From contig NZ_JYGE01000007.1 in the NCBI RefSeq assembly GCF_003012055.1, positions 62,001 through 126,000 of the forward strand: a stretch of 64,000 bases of DNA, given 5' to 3'. Numbering within the stretch: the stretch's first letter is position 1; the number at the start of each line of letters is the position of its first letter. This stretch comes from Peptostreptococcus russellii. Its GTDB lineage: Bacteria > Bacillota > Clostridia > Peptostreptococcales > Peptostreptococcaceae. A model generated the notes under the pieces. It made no database searches. It had not been told where the DNA came from and was given only the letters and a program-made list of their open reading frames with translations. A program made the translations under genes and the position numbers. This document shows positions 1 to 11,650 of this stretch, one piece after another.

Positions 1-1
1 T

Positions 2-49
2 GAGCATATTAAAAGGGCTTTAGATTTTTCAAAAAGACTTTTTATTTAG
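2..49 (+). CDS. possible 3' end of an upstream gene
   Basis: Reading from base 2 gives 15 sense codons and a TAG stop at 47-49. The peptide (EHIKRALDFSKRLFI) could be the C-terminus of a gene lying upstream of the ATP synthase operon. It is too short to identify and could be chance. The rest of the first 213 bases has no gene. A TATAAT at 126-131 is a possible -10 for the atp operon, but I see no matching -35. Confidence 0.25.
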   Translation, partial: EHIKRALDFSKRLFI

Positions 50-213
50 AAGAATTTAAATGTTTGAAAGATATAATAGAAGAAGTTGTCTATTTGCATG
101 TAAAATTATTGTTAGAATGATAGAATATAATTGTATTTAGTGATAAAATGTAATTCGTGTAGGAAGTTTGAAATAGTACTTTTTTAAAAAAATAAAAATT
201 GGAGAGAGTGATC

Positions 214-441
214 TTGAATAAAAAACAATGGTTTCAAATAGTAAAGTCTCTATCTTTACTTACACAACTTGGATTAATAGTAATAATATGCGTTTTTGGA
301 TGTACTTATGTGGGTATATACCTTGACAGAAGACTAAATACCTCACCTTTATTTGCAATTATATTCATATTGCTTGGTATAGGTAGCGCTTTTGTTAGTT
401 TATATAGAACTCTAGAATCATATATAAAGAAAAGGAAGTGA
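214..441 (+). CDS. atpZ: AtpZ/AtpI-type small membrane protein of the ATP synthase operon
   Basis: A 75-residue protein with two predicted membrane helices (about residues 12-32 and 42-62) and a basic tail. Size, topology and position directly before atpI fit the AtpZ family, small proteins thought to help assembly or Mg2+ supply of F-type ATP synthases. I chose TTG at 214 because GGAGAG at 201-206 lies 7 bases before it; a TTG at 199 in the same frame would overlap that ribosome binding site. The stop is separated from the next start (446) by 4 bases, so it is the first gene of the atp operon. Family assignment rests on context and topology, not on a catalytic motif. Confidence 0.75.
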   Translation: MNKKQWFQIVKSLSLLTQLGLIVIICVFGCTYVGIYLDRRLNTSPLFAIIFILLGIGSAFVSLYRTLESYIKKRK

Positions 442-445
442 TGCC

Positions 446-835
446 TTGGATAGCAAAATACTTAATGATATTAAAAAAATATTAATTGGAATTGGAATTT
501 ATGATTGTGTAATTATATTAATTATGTTAATCATAAAGAAATTGTCCTTTGCCACGGTCGGCGGTTTGCTGGCAGGTAGTTTGGTCTCTATTTTGGCCTT
601 GCTAATGCTTACCAAAAACGTTGTTGATTTGGTGGATAAAGATAAAGGAAAAGCCAGTGTTGCTGCTATGTTTGGGTATATGTTAAGACTTACCCTATAT
701 GCAGTGATATTAGTATTTGCAGCAGTAAATAAAAGTATCAGCGTGTATACAGTAGCATTGGGTTTAATTAGTACAGGCTTAGTAATAAAATTACAACAGC
801 TAGTGCTTAAAAAAATTAAGAGAAAGGAGGAATAA
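446..835 (+). CDS. atpI: ATP synthase subunit I
   Basis: A 129-residue, very hydrophobic protein with about four membrane segments and a basic C-terminus, directly ahead of the Fo genes. This is the normal place of atpI, whose product is an accessory membrane protein implicated in assembling the subunit c ring. The start is TTG at 446 with AAGGAAG just upstream. The family is poorly conserved, so the call is mainly from position, size and topology. Confidence 0.75.
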   Translation: MDSKILNDIKKILIGIGIYDCVIILIMLIIKKLSFATVGGLLAGSLVSILALLMLTKNVVDLVDKDKGKASVAAMFGYMLRLTLYAVILVFAAVNKSISVYTVALGLISTGLVIKLQQLVLKKIKRKEE

Positions 836-838
836 AAT

Positions 839-1549
839 ATGGATCAAGCCAGATATGTCCTTTACTTGGGGAATCTAAAGATTAGTGAAACAATAGTCGT
901 ACAGTGGGTTATAATGTTACTTTTAATTATAGCAGCCTTTATAATGACTAGAAATCTAAAGAAGGTACCAACAAGTAAGAGACAACATTTCCTTGAGTGG
1001 GCAGTGAGCTCCCTTAGGAATTTGGTAAACGAAACTATGGGTGAAACATTTACATCTAGAGTTCCTTGGATTACCTCATATATAGGAACAATAATGTTGT
1101 TCTTCTTATCTTCGAACTTGGTTGGACTTTTAGCACTTAAGTCCCCAACTACTGACTTGGATACAACAGTAGGTTGGGCATTAATAACATTCTTTATGAT
1201 TTATGTAATGGGAGTAAAGTTCAATGGTCCAAAATACTTCAAATCACTTATAGAGCCAACGCCATTAATGGCCCCTCTTAATATTATAGGAGAATTAGCA
1301 AGACCTATTTCACTAAGTTTCCGTCCATTTGGTAATATACTTGGTGGAACAATAATTATGGGATTGGTCTACAGCTTATTACAATATATTTCAACTTTAA
1401 TACCGCATATGAGTATCCCAGTAGGACAGTTTTTAATACCAGTCCCTCTTCATATGTATTTTGACCTTTTTGCAGGATCCCTACAGGCATTTATATTTGT
1501 AATGTTAACAATGGTATTTGTTAGTAGTGTTGTTCCAGAAGAGGAATAG
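839..1549 (+). CDS. atpB: F-type ATP synthase subunit a
   Basis: A 236-residue polytopic membrane protein forming the stator half of the ion channel in Fo. The conserved helix with SLSFRPFGN at residues 158-166 contains the essential arginine (R162) that faces the carboxylate of the c ring. A second conserved stretch (LFAGSLQAFIF) lies near the C-terminus. The ribosome binding site AAAGGAGG is inside the end of atpI, 3 bases separate the genes, and the order a-c-b-delta-alpha-gamma-beta-epsilon follows. Ion specificity is discussed under atpE. Confidence 0.97.
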   Translation: MDQARYVLYLGNLKISETIVVQWVIMLLLIIAAFIMTRNLKKVPTSKRQHFLEWAVSSLRNLVNETMGETFTSRVPWITSYIGTIMLFFLSSNLVGLLALKSPTTDLDTTVGWALITFFMIYVMGVKFNGPKYFKSLIEPTPLMAPLNIIGELARPISLSFRPFGNILGGTIIMGLVYSLLQYISTLIPHMSIPVGQFLIPVPLHMYFDLFAGSLQAFIFVMLTMVFVSSVVPEEE

Positions 1550-1620
1550 TTGGAAGAACAAGTTAAAAAATGAAAGTAACGCTAGTATAGTTAAAACTAT
1601 ATAAATAAAAACTTTATTAA

Positions 1621-1911
<291 letters not shown>

Positions 1912-1955
1912 TCAAATCAAATGAGGTTTGAAAATACTAGAAAGGGGGAAGAACT

Positions 1956-2456
1956 ATGGAATTTAAGCCGTTAGTTGGCTTGACACCTGAGCTTTTTATT
2001 ACTTTAGCCAATACATTAGTATTGTTTTTAATATTAAGAAAACTACTTTTTAAGCCAGTTATGAAAATAATGGACGAAAGAGAAGAAGATGTTAAAAATG
2101 ATATTGAACATGGTAAAAGGGCGAAGGAAGAAGGCCTAAAGTTCAAGTCAGAGTACGAAACTAAGGTAGGTACTGCCAGAAGTGAAGGTCAGCAGATAGT
2201 TGAGATGGCAAAGAGAAGAGCAGAAGAAAAATCTTCTGAAATTATTTCTCAAGCTAAGCATGAAGCTGAAAACATTAAAACAAAGGCTTCTGCAGACATA
2301 GAAAAAGAAAGAAAACAGGCTTACAATGATGTTAAGGGTGAAATATCAAGTATTGCACTTTTAGCTGCATCTAAGGTAATAGAAAAAGATATTGATAAGT
2401 CAAAGCATGAAGAGCTGATAGATGAATTTATTAAAGACGTAGGAGATGCTAAATAA
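1956..2456 (+). CDS. atpF: F-type ATP synthase subunit b
   Basis: A 166-residue protein with one N-terminal membrane helix (about residues 12-30) followed by a long, highly charged coiled-coil helix rich in Lys, Glu and Ala. This is the usual form of the peripheral stalk that ties Fo to F1 through subunit delta. The ribosome binding site is AAAGGGGGAAG. Its stop codon overlaps the atpH start (TAATG), so the two are likely translationally coupled. Confidence 0.95.
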   Translation: MEFKPLVGLTPELFITLANTLVLFLILRKLLFKPVMKIMDEREEDVKNDIEHGKRAKEEGLKFKSEYETKVGTARSEGQQIVEMAKRRAEEKSSEIISQAKHEAENIKTKASADIEKERKQAYNDVKGEISSIALLAASKVIEKDIDKSKHEELIDEFIKDVGDAK

Positions 2457-2998
2457 TGATTAGTCAGGTAGCAAGTAGATATGCTCAAGCATTGTTCGAA
2501 TTAGCGGACGAGCAGAATCAGGCTTCCGAAATATACTCTGAAATAGTTGATTTAAATGATGTAATAAGTTCAAATGAAAATCTTTATGATGTACTAAGGT
2601 CACCATTTATAGCAAAGGGTGAAAAAAGAGGGGTTGCAAGTGAATTATTTGCAAATAAAGTCTCTAAAGACTCTAAAAACTTCTTGATGGTACTGATAGA
2701 TAGTGATAGAACTACTGAACTATCATCAATTGTTCAGGCATACAAACAAATGCTGAATGATAAGTTTAATATCGCAGAAGGCCAGGTGCTTACAGCTATA
2801 GCTTTAAGTACAGAACAGATTTCAGAATTGGAAGAAAAACTTTCTGCTAAATATAATAAGGATGTAAGACTTACTAACAAGATAGACAAGGACATACTTG
2901 GTGGTGTTCTTGTAAAAATAGGAAACGAAGAGATAGATGGAACTGTCAAGTCAAGACTTGGAGATTTAAGTGAAATCTTATCTCAAGTAATATCATAG
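2456..2998 (+). CDS. atpH: F-type ATP synthase subunit delta
   Basis: A 180-residue soluble protein, the normal length for delta (OSCP), which caps the alpha3beta3 head and binds subunit b. The N-terminal region ([15 protein letters not shown]) and the C-terminal segment with [19 protein letters not shown] are typical of the family. The ATG overlaps the atpF stop by one base. Confidence 0.95.
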   Translation: MISQVASRYAQALFELADEQNQASEIYSEIVDLNDVISSNENLYDVLRSPFIAKGEKRGVASELFANKVSKDSKNFLMVLIDSDRTTELSSIVQAYKQMLNDKFNIAEGQVLTAIALSTEQISELEEKLSAKYNKDVRLTNKIDKDILGGVLVKIGNEEIDGTVKSRLGDLSEILSQVIS

Positions 2999-3014
2999 AA
3001 ATGGTGGTGAACCC

Positions 3015-4517
3015 ATGAATTTAAAACCAGAAGAAATTAGTTCCATAATTAAGAATCAAATCAAAAATTATGAGAATAAAATTAAACTTACTGACACTGG
3101 TAGCGTACTTAGCGTTGGAGATGGTATTGCCAGCGTATATGGTTTAGAAAACGCAATGTCTGGTGAGTTGCTTGAATTCCCTGGTGGTATATATGGAATG
3201 GCACTGAATCTTGAGGAAGAAGTCGTAGGTGTCGTAATACTAGGTGATGATATAAACATAAAAGAAGGCGATGTAGTAAAGAGAACTGGAAGAATAGTTG
3301 AGGTTCCAGTTGGTGACGCTCTTATTGGTAGAGTTGTCAATTCACTAGGTCAGCCAATAGACGGAAAGGGAGATATAAAGTCTGATAAAACTAGACCAGT
3401 AGAATCTTCTGCTCCAGGAATAATGGATAGAAAATCAGTATTTGAACCTCTACAGACAGGTATTAAGTCAATTGACTCAATGATACCAATTGGTAGAGGT
3501 CAAAGAGAGTTGGTAATAGGTGATAGACAGACAGGTAAGACATCTATACTTGTAGATACTATTATCAACCAGAAAGATAAAGATGTAATTTGTATATACG
3601 TAGCAATAGGGCAGAAAAGATCAACTGTTGCTCAGCTAGTATCTACACTTGAAGGTCACGGTGCAATGGATTATACAATAGTTGTATCAGCTACTGCATC
3701 TGAGTCAGCTCCACTTCAGTACCTTGCTCCATATTCAGGTGCTGCAATGGGCGAGGAATTTATGTATAATGGAAAACATGTACTAATAGTATATGATGAT
3801 TTAAGTAAGCAGGCGGTTGCATACAGAGAAATGTCCCTACTACTTAGAAGACCACCAGGACGTGAAGCTTATCCAGGTGATGTTTTCTATCTACATTCAA
3901 GATTATTGGAAAGAGCTGCCAAGTTATCTGATGAACTAGGTGGTGGATCTATGACTGCTCTGCCAGTAATAGAAACACAGGCAGGAGATGTATCTGCATA
4001 TATACCAACAAATGTAATTTCAATTACAGATGGTCAGATATACCTACAGCCAGAACTATTCTATTCAGGTATAAGACCAGCAGTAGACCCTGGTATATCA
4101 GTATCAAGAGTTGGTGGATCTGCTCAGATTAAATCAATGAAGAAGATAGCAGGTACATTAAAGCTTGCATATTCACAGTATAGAGAACTTGCTGCCTTTG
4201 CACAGTTTGGTTCTGACCTAGATGAAGATACTAAGAGAAGATTGGCTCAGGGTCAAAGAATCGTTGAAGTACTAAAGCAGGGTGAACATAAGCCAGTAAA
4301 GGTTGAAAATCAAGTTGTAATAATATTTGCTGTTATCAACAACTTGCTAGCTGATATAGATTTGGATCAGGTAAAGGAATTTGAAGAAGGACTATATGAC
4401 TATATAGATAGCGTACATCCTGAATTGCTTCAAAAAATACTTAAGGCTGAAGATTTTAACGAAGAATTAACTCGTGCAATAGAAGAATTTAAAGTTAAGT
4501 TCAAAGCCGAAGCATAA
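3015..4517 (+). CDS. atpA: F-type ATP synthase subunit alpha
   Basis: A 500-residue non-catalytic nucleotide-binding subunit of F1. The P-loop GDRQTGKT is at residues 169-176, and the [19 protein letters not shown] stretch of the family follows. The length is normal. It sits between atpH and atpG with short spacers. The ribosome binding site is GGTGGTG. Confidence 0.98.
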   Translation: MNLKPEEISSIIKNQIKNYENKIKLTDTGSVLSVGDGIASVYGLENAMSGELLEFPGGIYGMALNLEEEVVGVVILGDDINIKEGDVVKRTGRIVEVPVGDALIGRVVNSLGQPIDGKGDIKSDKTRPVESSAPGIMDRKSVFEPLQTGIKSIDSMIPIGRGQRELVIGDRQTGKTSILVDTIINQKDKDVICIYVAIGQKRSTVAQLVSTLEGHGAMDYTIVVSATASESAPLQYLAPYSGAAMGEEFMYNGKHVLIVYDDLSKQAVAYREMSLLLRRPPGREAYPGDVFYLHSRLLERAAKLSDELGGGSMTALPVIETQAGDVSAYIPTNVISITDGQIYLQPELFYSGIRPAVDPGISVSRVGGSAQIKSMKKIAGTLKLAYSQYRELAAFAQFGSDLDEDTKRRLAQGQRIVEVLKQGEHKPVKVENQVVIIFAVINNLLADIDLDQVKEFEEGLYDYIDSVHPELLQKILKAEDFNEELTRAIEEFKVKFKAEA

Positions 4518-4539
4518 TCCAATCAGAGGAGGTATGTAA

Positions 4540-6948
<2,409 letters not shown>

Positions 6949-6949
<1 letters not shown>

Positions 6950-7218
6950 TGTTTAAACTTAAGGTAGTTACTCCTAATAAGATTTTCTATGACAAAGATG
7001 CTGAAATGGTTATATTTAAAACCACAATAGGAGATAGAGCCATATTAAAGGGGCACGTACCGATTGTAGCAGGCATTAAAGCAGGAAAATTAAAAGTAAA
7101 AATTGATGGAAAATTCCATGATGCAGAGATAGGCAAGGGATTTGTAACAGTAGATAATGATACAAATACAGTGCTTGTAACAGAAAAAGCATTTTGGGAT
7201 GAACCATATTCAGAATAA
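6949..7218 (+). CDS. atpC: F-type ATP synthase subunit epsilon, lacking the C-terminal domain
   Basis: Only 89 residues, against about 130-140 in most bacteria. The N-terminal beta-sandwich is complete (FKLKVVTPNKIFYD to VTEKAFWDEPYSE), but the two-helix C-terminal domain that inhibits ATP hydrolysis in many bacteria is absent. A terminator begins 3 bases after the stop, leaving no room for a frameshifted remainder, so the truncation looks genuine. The protein should still bind gamma and the c ring. Confidence 0.93.
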
Positions 7219-7220
7219 AA

Positions 7221-7250
7221 AAAACGTGAGGGATTCCTCACGTTTTTTTA
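7221..7250. terminator. bidirectional terminator between atpC and acpS
   Basis: Perfect inverted repeat AAAACGTGAGG / CCTCACGTTTT with a 4-base loop (7232-7235), A-run before and T-run after. It can terminate the atp operon on the plus strand and acpS on the minus strand. Confidence 0.92.
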
Positions 7251-7276
7251 TTTTAAAAATATATACTATTATAAAG

Positions 7277-7648
7277 TTATTTTATTGCTATAGCAGTTGC
7301 AGTTGCATAATCTTTGGAGTGAGAAATAGAAACCATAATCTCTGAAATTTCTTTTTTATCACAATAGTCTTTGAATTTTCCCTTGGCTAGTACTATAGGT
7401 CTATTTAGTTCATCTCTTAATATTTGAATATCCTTTAGAGGAAAACCTCTAAGCCCGGTGCCAATAGATTTTACAACAGCCTCTTTAGCACAGAAATTAC
7501 CAGCGACAGATTCGGCTTTATAATTTTTTTCTTTTAATACTAATAGCTCAGCATCTGAAAACAACTTATCTAGTAACTTTAAATTTCTATTAAGTGCCTT
7601 TTGAATTCTTTCAATTTCTATAATATCTGTTCCAATTCCATAAATCAT
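7277..7648 (-). CDS. acpS: holo-[acyl-carrier-protein] synthase
   Basis: 123 residues. Transfers 4'-phosphopantetheine from CoA to the serine of acyl carrier protein. The two family motifs are present: GTDIIEIERI near the N-terminus with D8, and NFCAKEAVVKSIGTG with E56, the Mg2+ ligands. A longer reading frame exists upstream (to 7708), but the family begins at MIYGIGTDI, and GGGAGA lies 6 bases before this ATG. Alone on the minus strand, convergent with atpC. Confidence 0.95.
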   Translation of the reverse strand: MIYGIGTDIIEIERIQKALNRNLKLLDKLFSDAELLVLKEKNYKAESVAGNFCAKEAVVKSIGTGLRGFPLKDIQILRDELNRPIVLAKGKFKDYCDKKEISEIMVSISHSKDYATATAIAIK

Positions 7649-7725
7649 ACTTATCTCCCGTTCAATATAGATTGATATACAAGTACTTGCTTTAATAAGC
7701 AAATACACTTACTATTATTAATATG

Positions 7726-7734
7726 ATTATAACA
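7726..7734 (-). promoter_or_regulatory. likely extended -10 promoter of acpS
   Basis: On the minus strand the sequence reads TGT-TATAAT, an extended -10 (TGnTATAAT), about 80 bases before the acpS start. No clear -35 is seen. In the leader (7687-7702) there is a dyad TTGCTT-TAAT-AAGCAA. Confidence 0.5.
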
Positions 7735-7739
7735 TATTT

Positions 7740-8340
7740 ACAGTAAATCAATAATATAAAAAGCTAGCAATAAAATTAGGTCAGTGTATAAAACTACATC
7801 AAGAGTATCTAGTGATAAAAAGTATAGAAAAAATCCAGTGGTCAAATAAAAAAGCATATAAAGATTTAGCATTATAAAAATATAAGCTTTTAGGTGAGCT
7901 ATAAGAGTAGAATTTGCTATCTAAAAAAATAATTACTTGCTTGTCTAACTAAATAAACCGTATTTTTTTGCTAGCTTTTAATAAATAAAGTAAGCTAATT
8001 ATAAGTAAAGTAAAGCTATTCAAGCTAGAAAGAATAAAGGATATTATAATTTATAGATAATTTCAAAAATTCTATAAAACTTAAAGAAAGTCTATAGAAT
8101 TGTTCAAAAATGAACATTATTGTATATACTTCTGATATATAGTATAATAAAAACGTAGCTTAAAAATTAGAGCTAAGAGTGGAAATCTATATAATATTAT
8201 GTAAAGTCATAAGGAACTAGATATTTTAAACAATATATATCTAGCTTAATAAGATAAAAAATAAAAAAATTAATTGACATAAGCAATATTTTAAATCCAA
8301 GCTTTAGCTTGATAAAATTAGCTTAGTTTTTTATTATACT
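7740..8340. other. gene-free stretch rich in AGCT tetramers
   Basis: No gene is visible between acpS and the transketolase. In this very AT-rich stretch I count 13 AGCT tetramers (first at 7762, last near 8322), mostly within TAGCTT or AAGCTA. Two form a dyad CAAGCT-TT-AGCTTG near 8298-8311. The transketolase promoter lies inside this stretch. Confidence 0.5.
8101..8148 (+). promoter_or_regulatory. promoter with upstream operator-like dyad, for the transketolase genes
   Basis: TTGTAT (8120-8125), a 17-base spacer and TATAAT (8143-8148) form a good sigma-A-type promoter. Immediately upstream lies a perfect dyad TGTTCA-AAAA-TGAACA (8101-8116). It resembles the Rex consensus (TTGTTAAnnnnTTAACAA) except for a symmetric pair of changes. 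The start of tktN is about 240 bases downstream, so the leader would be long. Confidence 0.6.
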
Positions 8341-8390
8341 TATAGTTATATATAGATTTTGCCCCATAAAAATGAAAGGAAGACTTTAAA

Positions 8391-9203
8391 ATGATTGATT
8401 ATAATAGTCTGTCTGAAAAGGCAAAAAATATTAGACGTAACGTGATCAAAATGATTTATAATGCAGGTTCAGGACATCCAGGTGGATCTTTGTCCTGCGT
8501 GGATATAATCACTGCTCTATACTTTGGGAGAATGAATATAGACCCTGAAGAAGTAAACAAAATAGACAGGGATAGATTTGTGATGTCTAAGGGGCATTCA
8601 TCTCCAGCAATATATGCGACCTTACATGAAAGAGGATACTTGATAGAAGAGGAAATTGATGGTTTTAGAAAGATGAACTCATCTCTACAAGGAAGCCCTG
8701 ATATGTTAAGAGTAAGTGGTATAGATATGTCTACAGGATCTCTAGGTCAGGGGCTATCAGCAGGTTGTGGAATGGCTTTGGCTTCTAAAATGGATGAGCT
8801 GAATTACAATGTTTATGTGCTTTTAGGAGATGGAGAACTTCAAGAGGGAATGATTTGGGAAGCAGCAATGTTTGCTAAACAATATCAGTTAGACAATCTT
8901 ATGGCAATTGTTGATATGAATGGATTACAAATAGATGGATCAACAGATGAGGTCATGAGTTTAGGTTCTATCACTAAGAAGTTTACATCTTTTGGATGGT
9001 ATGTTATAGAAATTGACGGTCATGATTTTGACCAGATATTTGGTGCATTTAATATTTTTGATAAGGTGAATTCTAAACCAGTATTGGTAATTGCAAACAC
9101 AATAAAAGGCAAAGGTGTATCCTTTATGGAAGATGAATGTAAGTGGCATAGTCAAAAAATTACAGACAATGACTATAAAAATGCCATGGAAGAATTAAGA
9201 TAG
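8391..9203 (+). CDS. transketolase, N-terminal subunit
   Basis: 270 residues, the thiamine-diphosphate-binding half of a split transketolase (pentose phosphate pathway, two-carbon transfer between sugar phosphates). It has SGHPGGSLS with H29 and the ThDP motif GDGELQEG (146-153) ending at N177. The partner half follows after 9 bases. Split transketolases of about 270 + 310 residues are common in Clostridia and Archaea. The ribosome binding site is AAAGGAAG. The substrate set (ribose/xylulose 5-phosphate) is inferred from the family. Confidence 0.93.
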   Translation: MIDYNSLSEKAKNIRRNVIKMIYNAGSGHPGGSLSCVDIITALYFGRMNIDPEEVNKIDRDRFVMSKGHSSPAIYATLHERGYLIEEEIDGFRKMNSSLQGSPDMLRVSGIDMSTGSLGQGLSAGCGMALASKMDELNYNVYVLLGDGELQEGMIWEAAMFAKQYQLDNLMAIVDMNGLQIDGSTDEVMSLGSITKKFTSFGWYVIEIDGHDFDQIFGAFNIFDKVNSKPVLVIANTIKGKGVSFMEDECKWHSQKITDNDYKNAMEELR

Positions 9204-9212
9204 GTGATGTGA

Positions 9213-10157
9213 ATGAGTAAAAAATCAATGAGAGAAGCTTTTGGAAATACATTAGTTGAGCTTGGGGAAGAAGATCAAGATATAGTTGTAGTAGATGCAG
9301 ACTTGTCTACTTCTACTAAGACAGATATATTTAAAAAGGTATTTTCTGAAAGATTTATAGACGTAGGGATAGCAGAACAAAATTTAATAGGTGTTTCATC
9401 GGGAATTGCTTCTACAGGTAAAAAAGTATTTGCCAGCTCTTTTGCAGTTTTTGAAACTGGTAGAGCATATGAAGTAATTAGAAATATGACATGTATGGCA
9501 AATTTAAATGTGAAGCTTTGTGCGACTCATGCCGGGTTGATGACAGGACCAGATGGTGCAACTCATCAATCTATAGAGGACTTGGCTATAATGAGGGTAT
9601 TGCCTAATATGAAGGTTTTTGTACCAGCTGATGCATATGAGACAAGGCAAATTGTAAGGGCAGCAGCAGAAGTAGAAGGACCGGTCTATATAAGAATGGT
9701 AAGAGATGATGTAGAAAATATATATACAGATGAATATGAATTTGAAATGGGAAAGGCAAGTCTGCTAAGAGAAGGAAATGACTTATCTATAGTTGCTTGT
9801 GGTCCTATGGTAAGATTGGCTATAGAAGCCTCAGATAGACTAAGAGATGAAGGTATAAATGCAAGAGTGGTCAATATGTCTACGATAAAGCCGATTGATA
9901 CAGATATCTTGCTAGATTGTGCCCAAAATACTAGAGGGATTATAACAGTAGAAGATCATAGTGTATTGGGAGGTCTTGGTTCAGCTGTATCTGAAGTTGT
10001 ATCTGAGACAATACCTACAAAGGTTTGTAAAATAGGAGTCAAAGATTTATTTGGAATGTCGGGAAAAACAGAGGAATTATATGAGCAATACGGACTTACA
10101 GAAGATAGTATTTATGAAAAAGCGATGCAGATGATGGAGATAGAGCCAGCTAAGTAG
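9213..10157 (+). CDS. transketolase, C-terminal subunit
   Basis: 314 residues: pyrimidine-binding and C-terminal domains of transketolase. The glutamate that activates the ThDP cofactor is E55 in VGIAEQN. The C-terminal domain is complete to the end. It forms the active site together with the upstream subunit; the two genes are one transcription unit. The related DXP synthase is excluded because the two halves are separate and the spacing matches split transketolases. Confidence 0.93.
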   Translation: MSKKSMREAFGNTLVELGEEDQDIVVVDADLSTSTKTDIFKKVFSERFIDVGIAEQNLIGVSSGIASTGKKVFASSFAVFETGRAYEVIRNMTCMANLNVKLCATHAGLMTGPDGATHQSIEDLAIMRVLPNMKVFVPADAYETRQIVRAAAEVEGPVYIRMVRDDVENIYTDEYEFEMGKASLLREGNDLSIVACGPMVRLAIEASDRLRDEGINARVVNMSTIKPIDTDILLDCAQNTRGIITVEDHSVLGGLGSAVSEVVSETIPTKVCKIGVKDLFGMSGKTEELYEQYGLTEDSIYEKAMQMMEIEPAK

Positions 10158-10166
10158 TTATTAAAA

Positions 10167-10196
10167 CTTTTACAATATATTTACACATTGTAAAAG
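10167..10196. terminator. hairpin after the transketolase genes
   Basis: Perfect 10-bp inverted repeat CTTTTACAAT / ATTGTAAAAG with a 10-base loop, 10 bases after the stop codon. No T-run follows, so termination would be weak or the hairpin may protect the 3' end. Confidence 0.5.
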
Positions 10197-10341
10197 CTAT
10201 AGAAAAAAATATATTTTAAATATATAATATATATGAAGAATATCTAAAATACATTATAGAGAACGATATAATTTTAACTCAAAGGATATTTTTAAATATC
10301 TGTACGCAATTTTTGAAAGGCGTATATGAGAGGAGGAGGCT

Positions 10342-10383
10342 ATGGACTACTCAAAGAGAAAGTACATGGCTCATAAACAATGA
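10342..10383 (+). CDS. 13-codon leader ORF overlapping the protease start
   Basis: A strong ribosome binding site (GAGGAGGAGG, ending 10339) is followed by an ATG at 10342 and the peptide MDYSKRKYMAHKQ. Its TGA (10381-10383) overlaps the protease ATG (10380-10382) as ATGA. The protease itself has no Shine-Dalgarno sequence of its own, so translation probably depends on coupling to this leader. Function of the peptide is unknown. Confidence 0.6.
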   Translation: MDYSKRKYMAHKQ

Positions 10384-11528
10384 AAAAAGATAATAGAAAA
10401 ATGTTTTTTGCTGCTATTGCCTTGGTAATTGCTACAATAACTATCACAAGTTTTGTACTTACAACATTTGGATTTGTAGGATTTTTGCCAAGAGAGGAAT
10501 ATAAAAAATATAGAAAAGTAGTAGCACTTGGAGAAGAAGTAGAGGATAGCTTTTATAAAAAAGCAGATGATAAAAAATTAGAAGAAGGAATGTGCAAGGG
10601 CTTATTTTATGGGCTAGATGATGAGTACTCTTCATATTATAATAAAGAAGAAATGAAACAAATAATGGAAGTTTCTTCAGGTAAATATGTAGGTATAGGA
10701 TTAGTAGTGTCAGCAGATAAAGAAACAGGCGCAATAAAAGTAGAGAGAACTATTCCTGGTGGTCCTGCAGAGCTTGCTGGAGTAAAAAAGGGAGACCTAA
10801 TAATAAAAGTAGACAATAAAGCATATAGCTATCAAGAAATGGATATAGCGGTCAAAAATATGCGTGGCGAGGCTGGAACTGATACAAAGGTTACATTCCT
10901 TAGAGATGGAAAAGCTTTGGAAAAGAAGATAAAAAGAAAAGAAATAAAGTTAGATTCGGTATCTAGTAAGATAATAGATGGAAATATTGGATACATACAG
11001 ATAACTAGCTTTGATGAAGATACAGATGTAGATTTTAAAAAAGCACTTGATTCTTTGGAAAAAAAGAATATAAAAGGATTGATACTAGATGTTAGAAATA
11101 ATGGCGGTGGATATTTAAATGTGGTAAAAAATATATCTGATAGGCTTCTAGGACAGGGTGTGATAGTTTACACTAAGGATAATAAAGGAAATAAAGATTA
11201 TCTAAGAAGTGATGATAAAGAAAAAGTTGATATACCAATTGCAATACTTACCAATGAGTACTCTGCATCAGCATCGGAAATATTAACAGGTGCAATAGTT
11301 GATAATAAGGCGGGGATATCTATTGGTAAAACTACTTATGGTAAGGGATTGGTTCAAAGTGTTGTTCAACTAAAAGACGGAAGTGGATATAAGTTGACAA
11401 CTGCACAGTATTTCACTCCAAATGGTGATTATATAAATAAAAAGGGAATTAAGGCGAATATAGAAGTTAAAGATGAGGAAAAACAACTTCCAAAAGCAGT
11501 AGAATATATCAAAGAAAAGATAAAGTAG
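10380..11528 (+). CDS. S41-family C-terminal processing peptidase
   Basis: 382 residues. An N-terminal signal anchor (about residues 8-35) places the protease outside the membrane. A PDZ domain (about 96-180) with GGPAELAGVKKGDLI is followed by the S41 serine protease domain. The Ser-Lys dyad is S297 in SASASEI and K322 in TTYGKG, 25 residues apart as in the family. These enzymes cut proteins near the C-terminus in cell-envelope quality control or sporulation signalling. The start overlaps the stop of a leader ORF (see 10342-10383). Which member of the CtpA/CtpB group this is cannot be told. Confidence 0.93.
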   Translation: MKKDNRKMFFAAIALVIATITITSFVLTTFGFVGFLPREEYKKYRKVVALGEEVEDSFYKKADDKKLEEGMCKGLFYGLDDEYSSYYNKEEMKQIMEVSSGKYVGIGLVVSADKETGAIKVERTIPGGPAELAGVKKGDLIIKVDNKAYSYQEMDIAVKNMRGEAGTDTKVTFLRDGKALEKKIKRKEIKLDSVSSKIIDGNIGYIQITSFDEDTDVDFKKALDSLEKKNIKGLILDVRNNGGGYLNVVKNISDRLLGQGVIVYTKDNKGNKDYLRSDDKEKVDIPIAILTNEYSASASEILTGAIVDNKAGISIGKTTYGKGLVQSVVQLKDGSGYKLTTAQYFTPNGDYINKKGIKANIEVKDEEKQLPKAVEYIKEKIK

Positions 11529-11532
11529 TACT

Positions 11533-11573
11533 TAAATATAACCTTCTGGAAAAATTCTGGAAGGTTATATTTA
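11533..11573. terminator. hairpin after the S41 peptidase gene
   Basis: Perfect 14-bp inverted repeat (11533-11546 with 11560-11573) around a 13-base loop, 5 bases after the stop. The descending arm ends in TTATATTTA rather than a clean T-run. It separates the protease from the cobalamin genes. A TATAAT at 11591-11596 just after it is a candidate -10 for cobT. Confidence 0.65.
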
Positions 11574-11650
11574 AATATGGAAAAAAAGATTATAATATAG
11601 TTAGCATATGATTTTATAAAAAATATAAATAGGATTTCAAGGAGGAATAA

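Noticed and set aside
8274-8302. TTGACA at 8274 as transketolase promoter
   Set aside because: No acceptable -10 at 16-18 bases; the promoter at 8120-8148 is far better.
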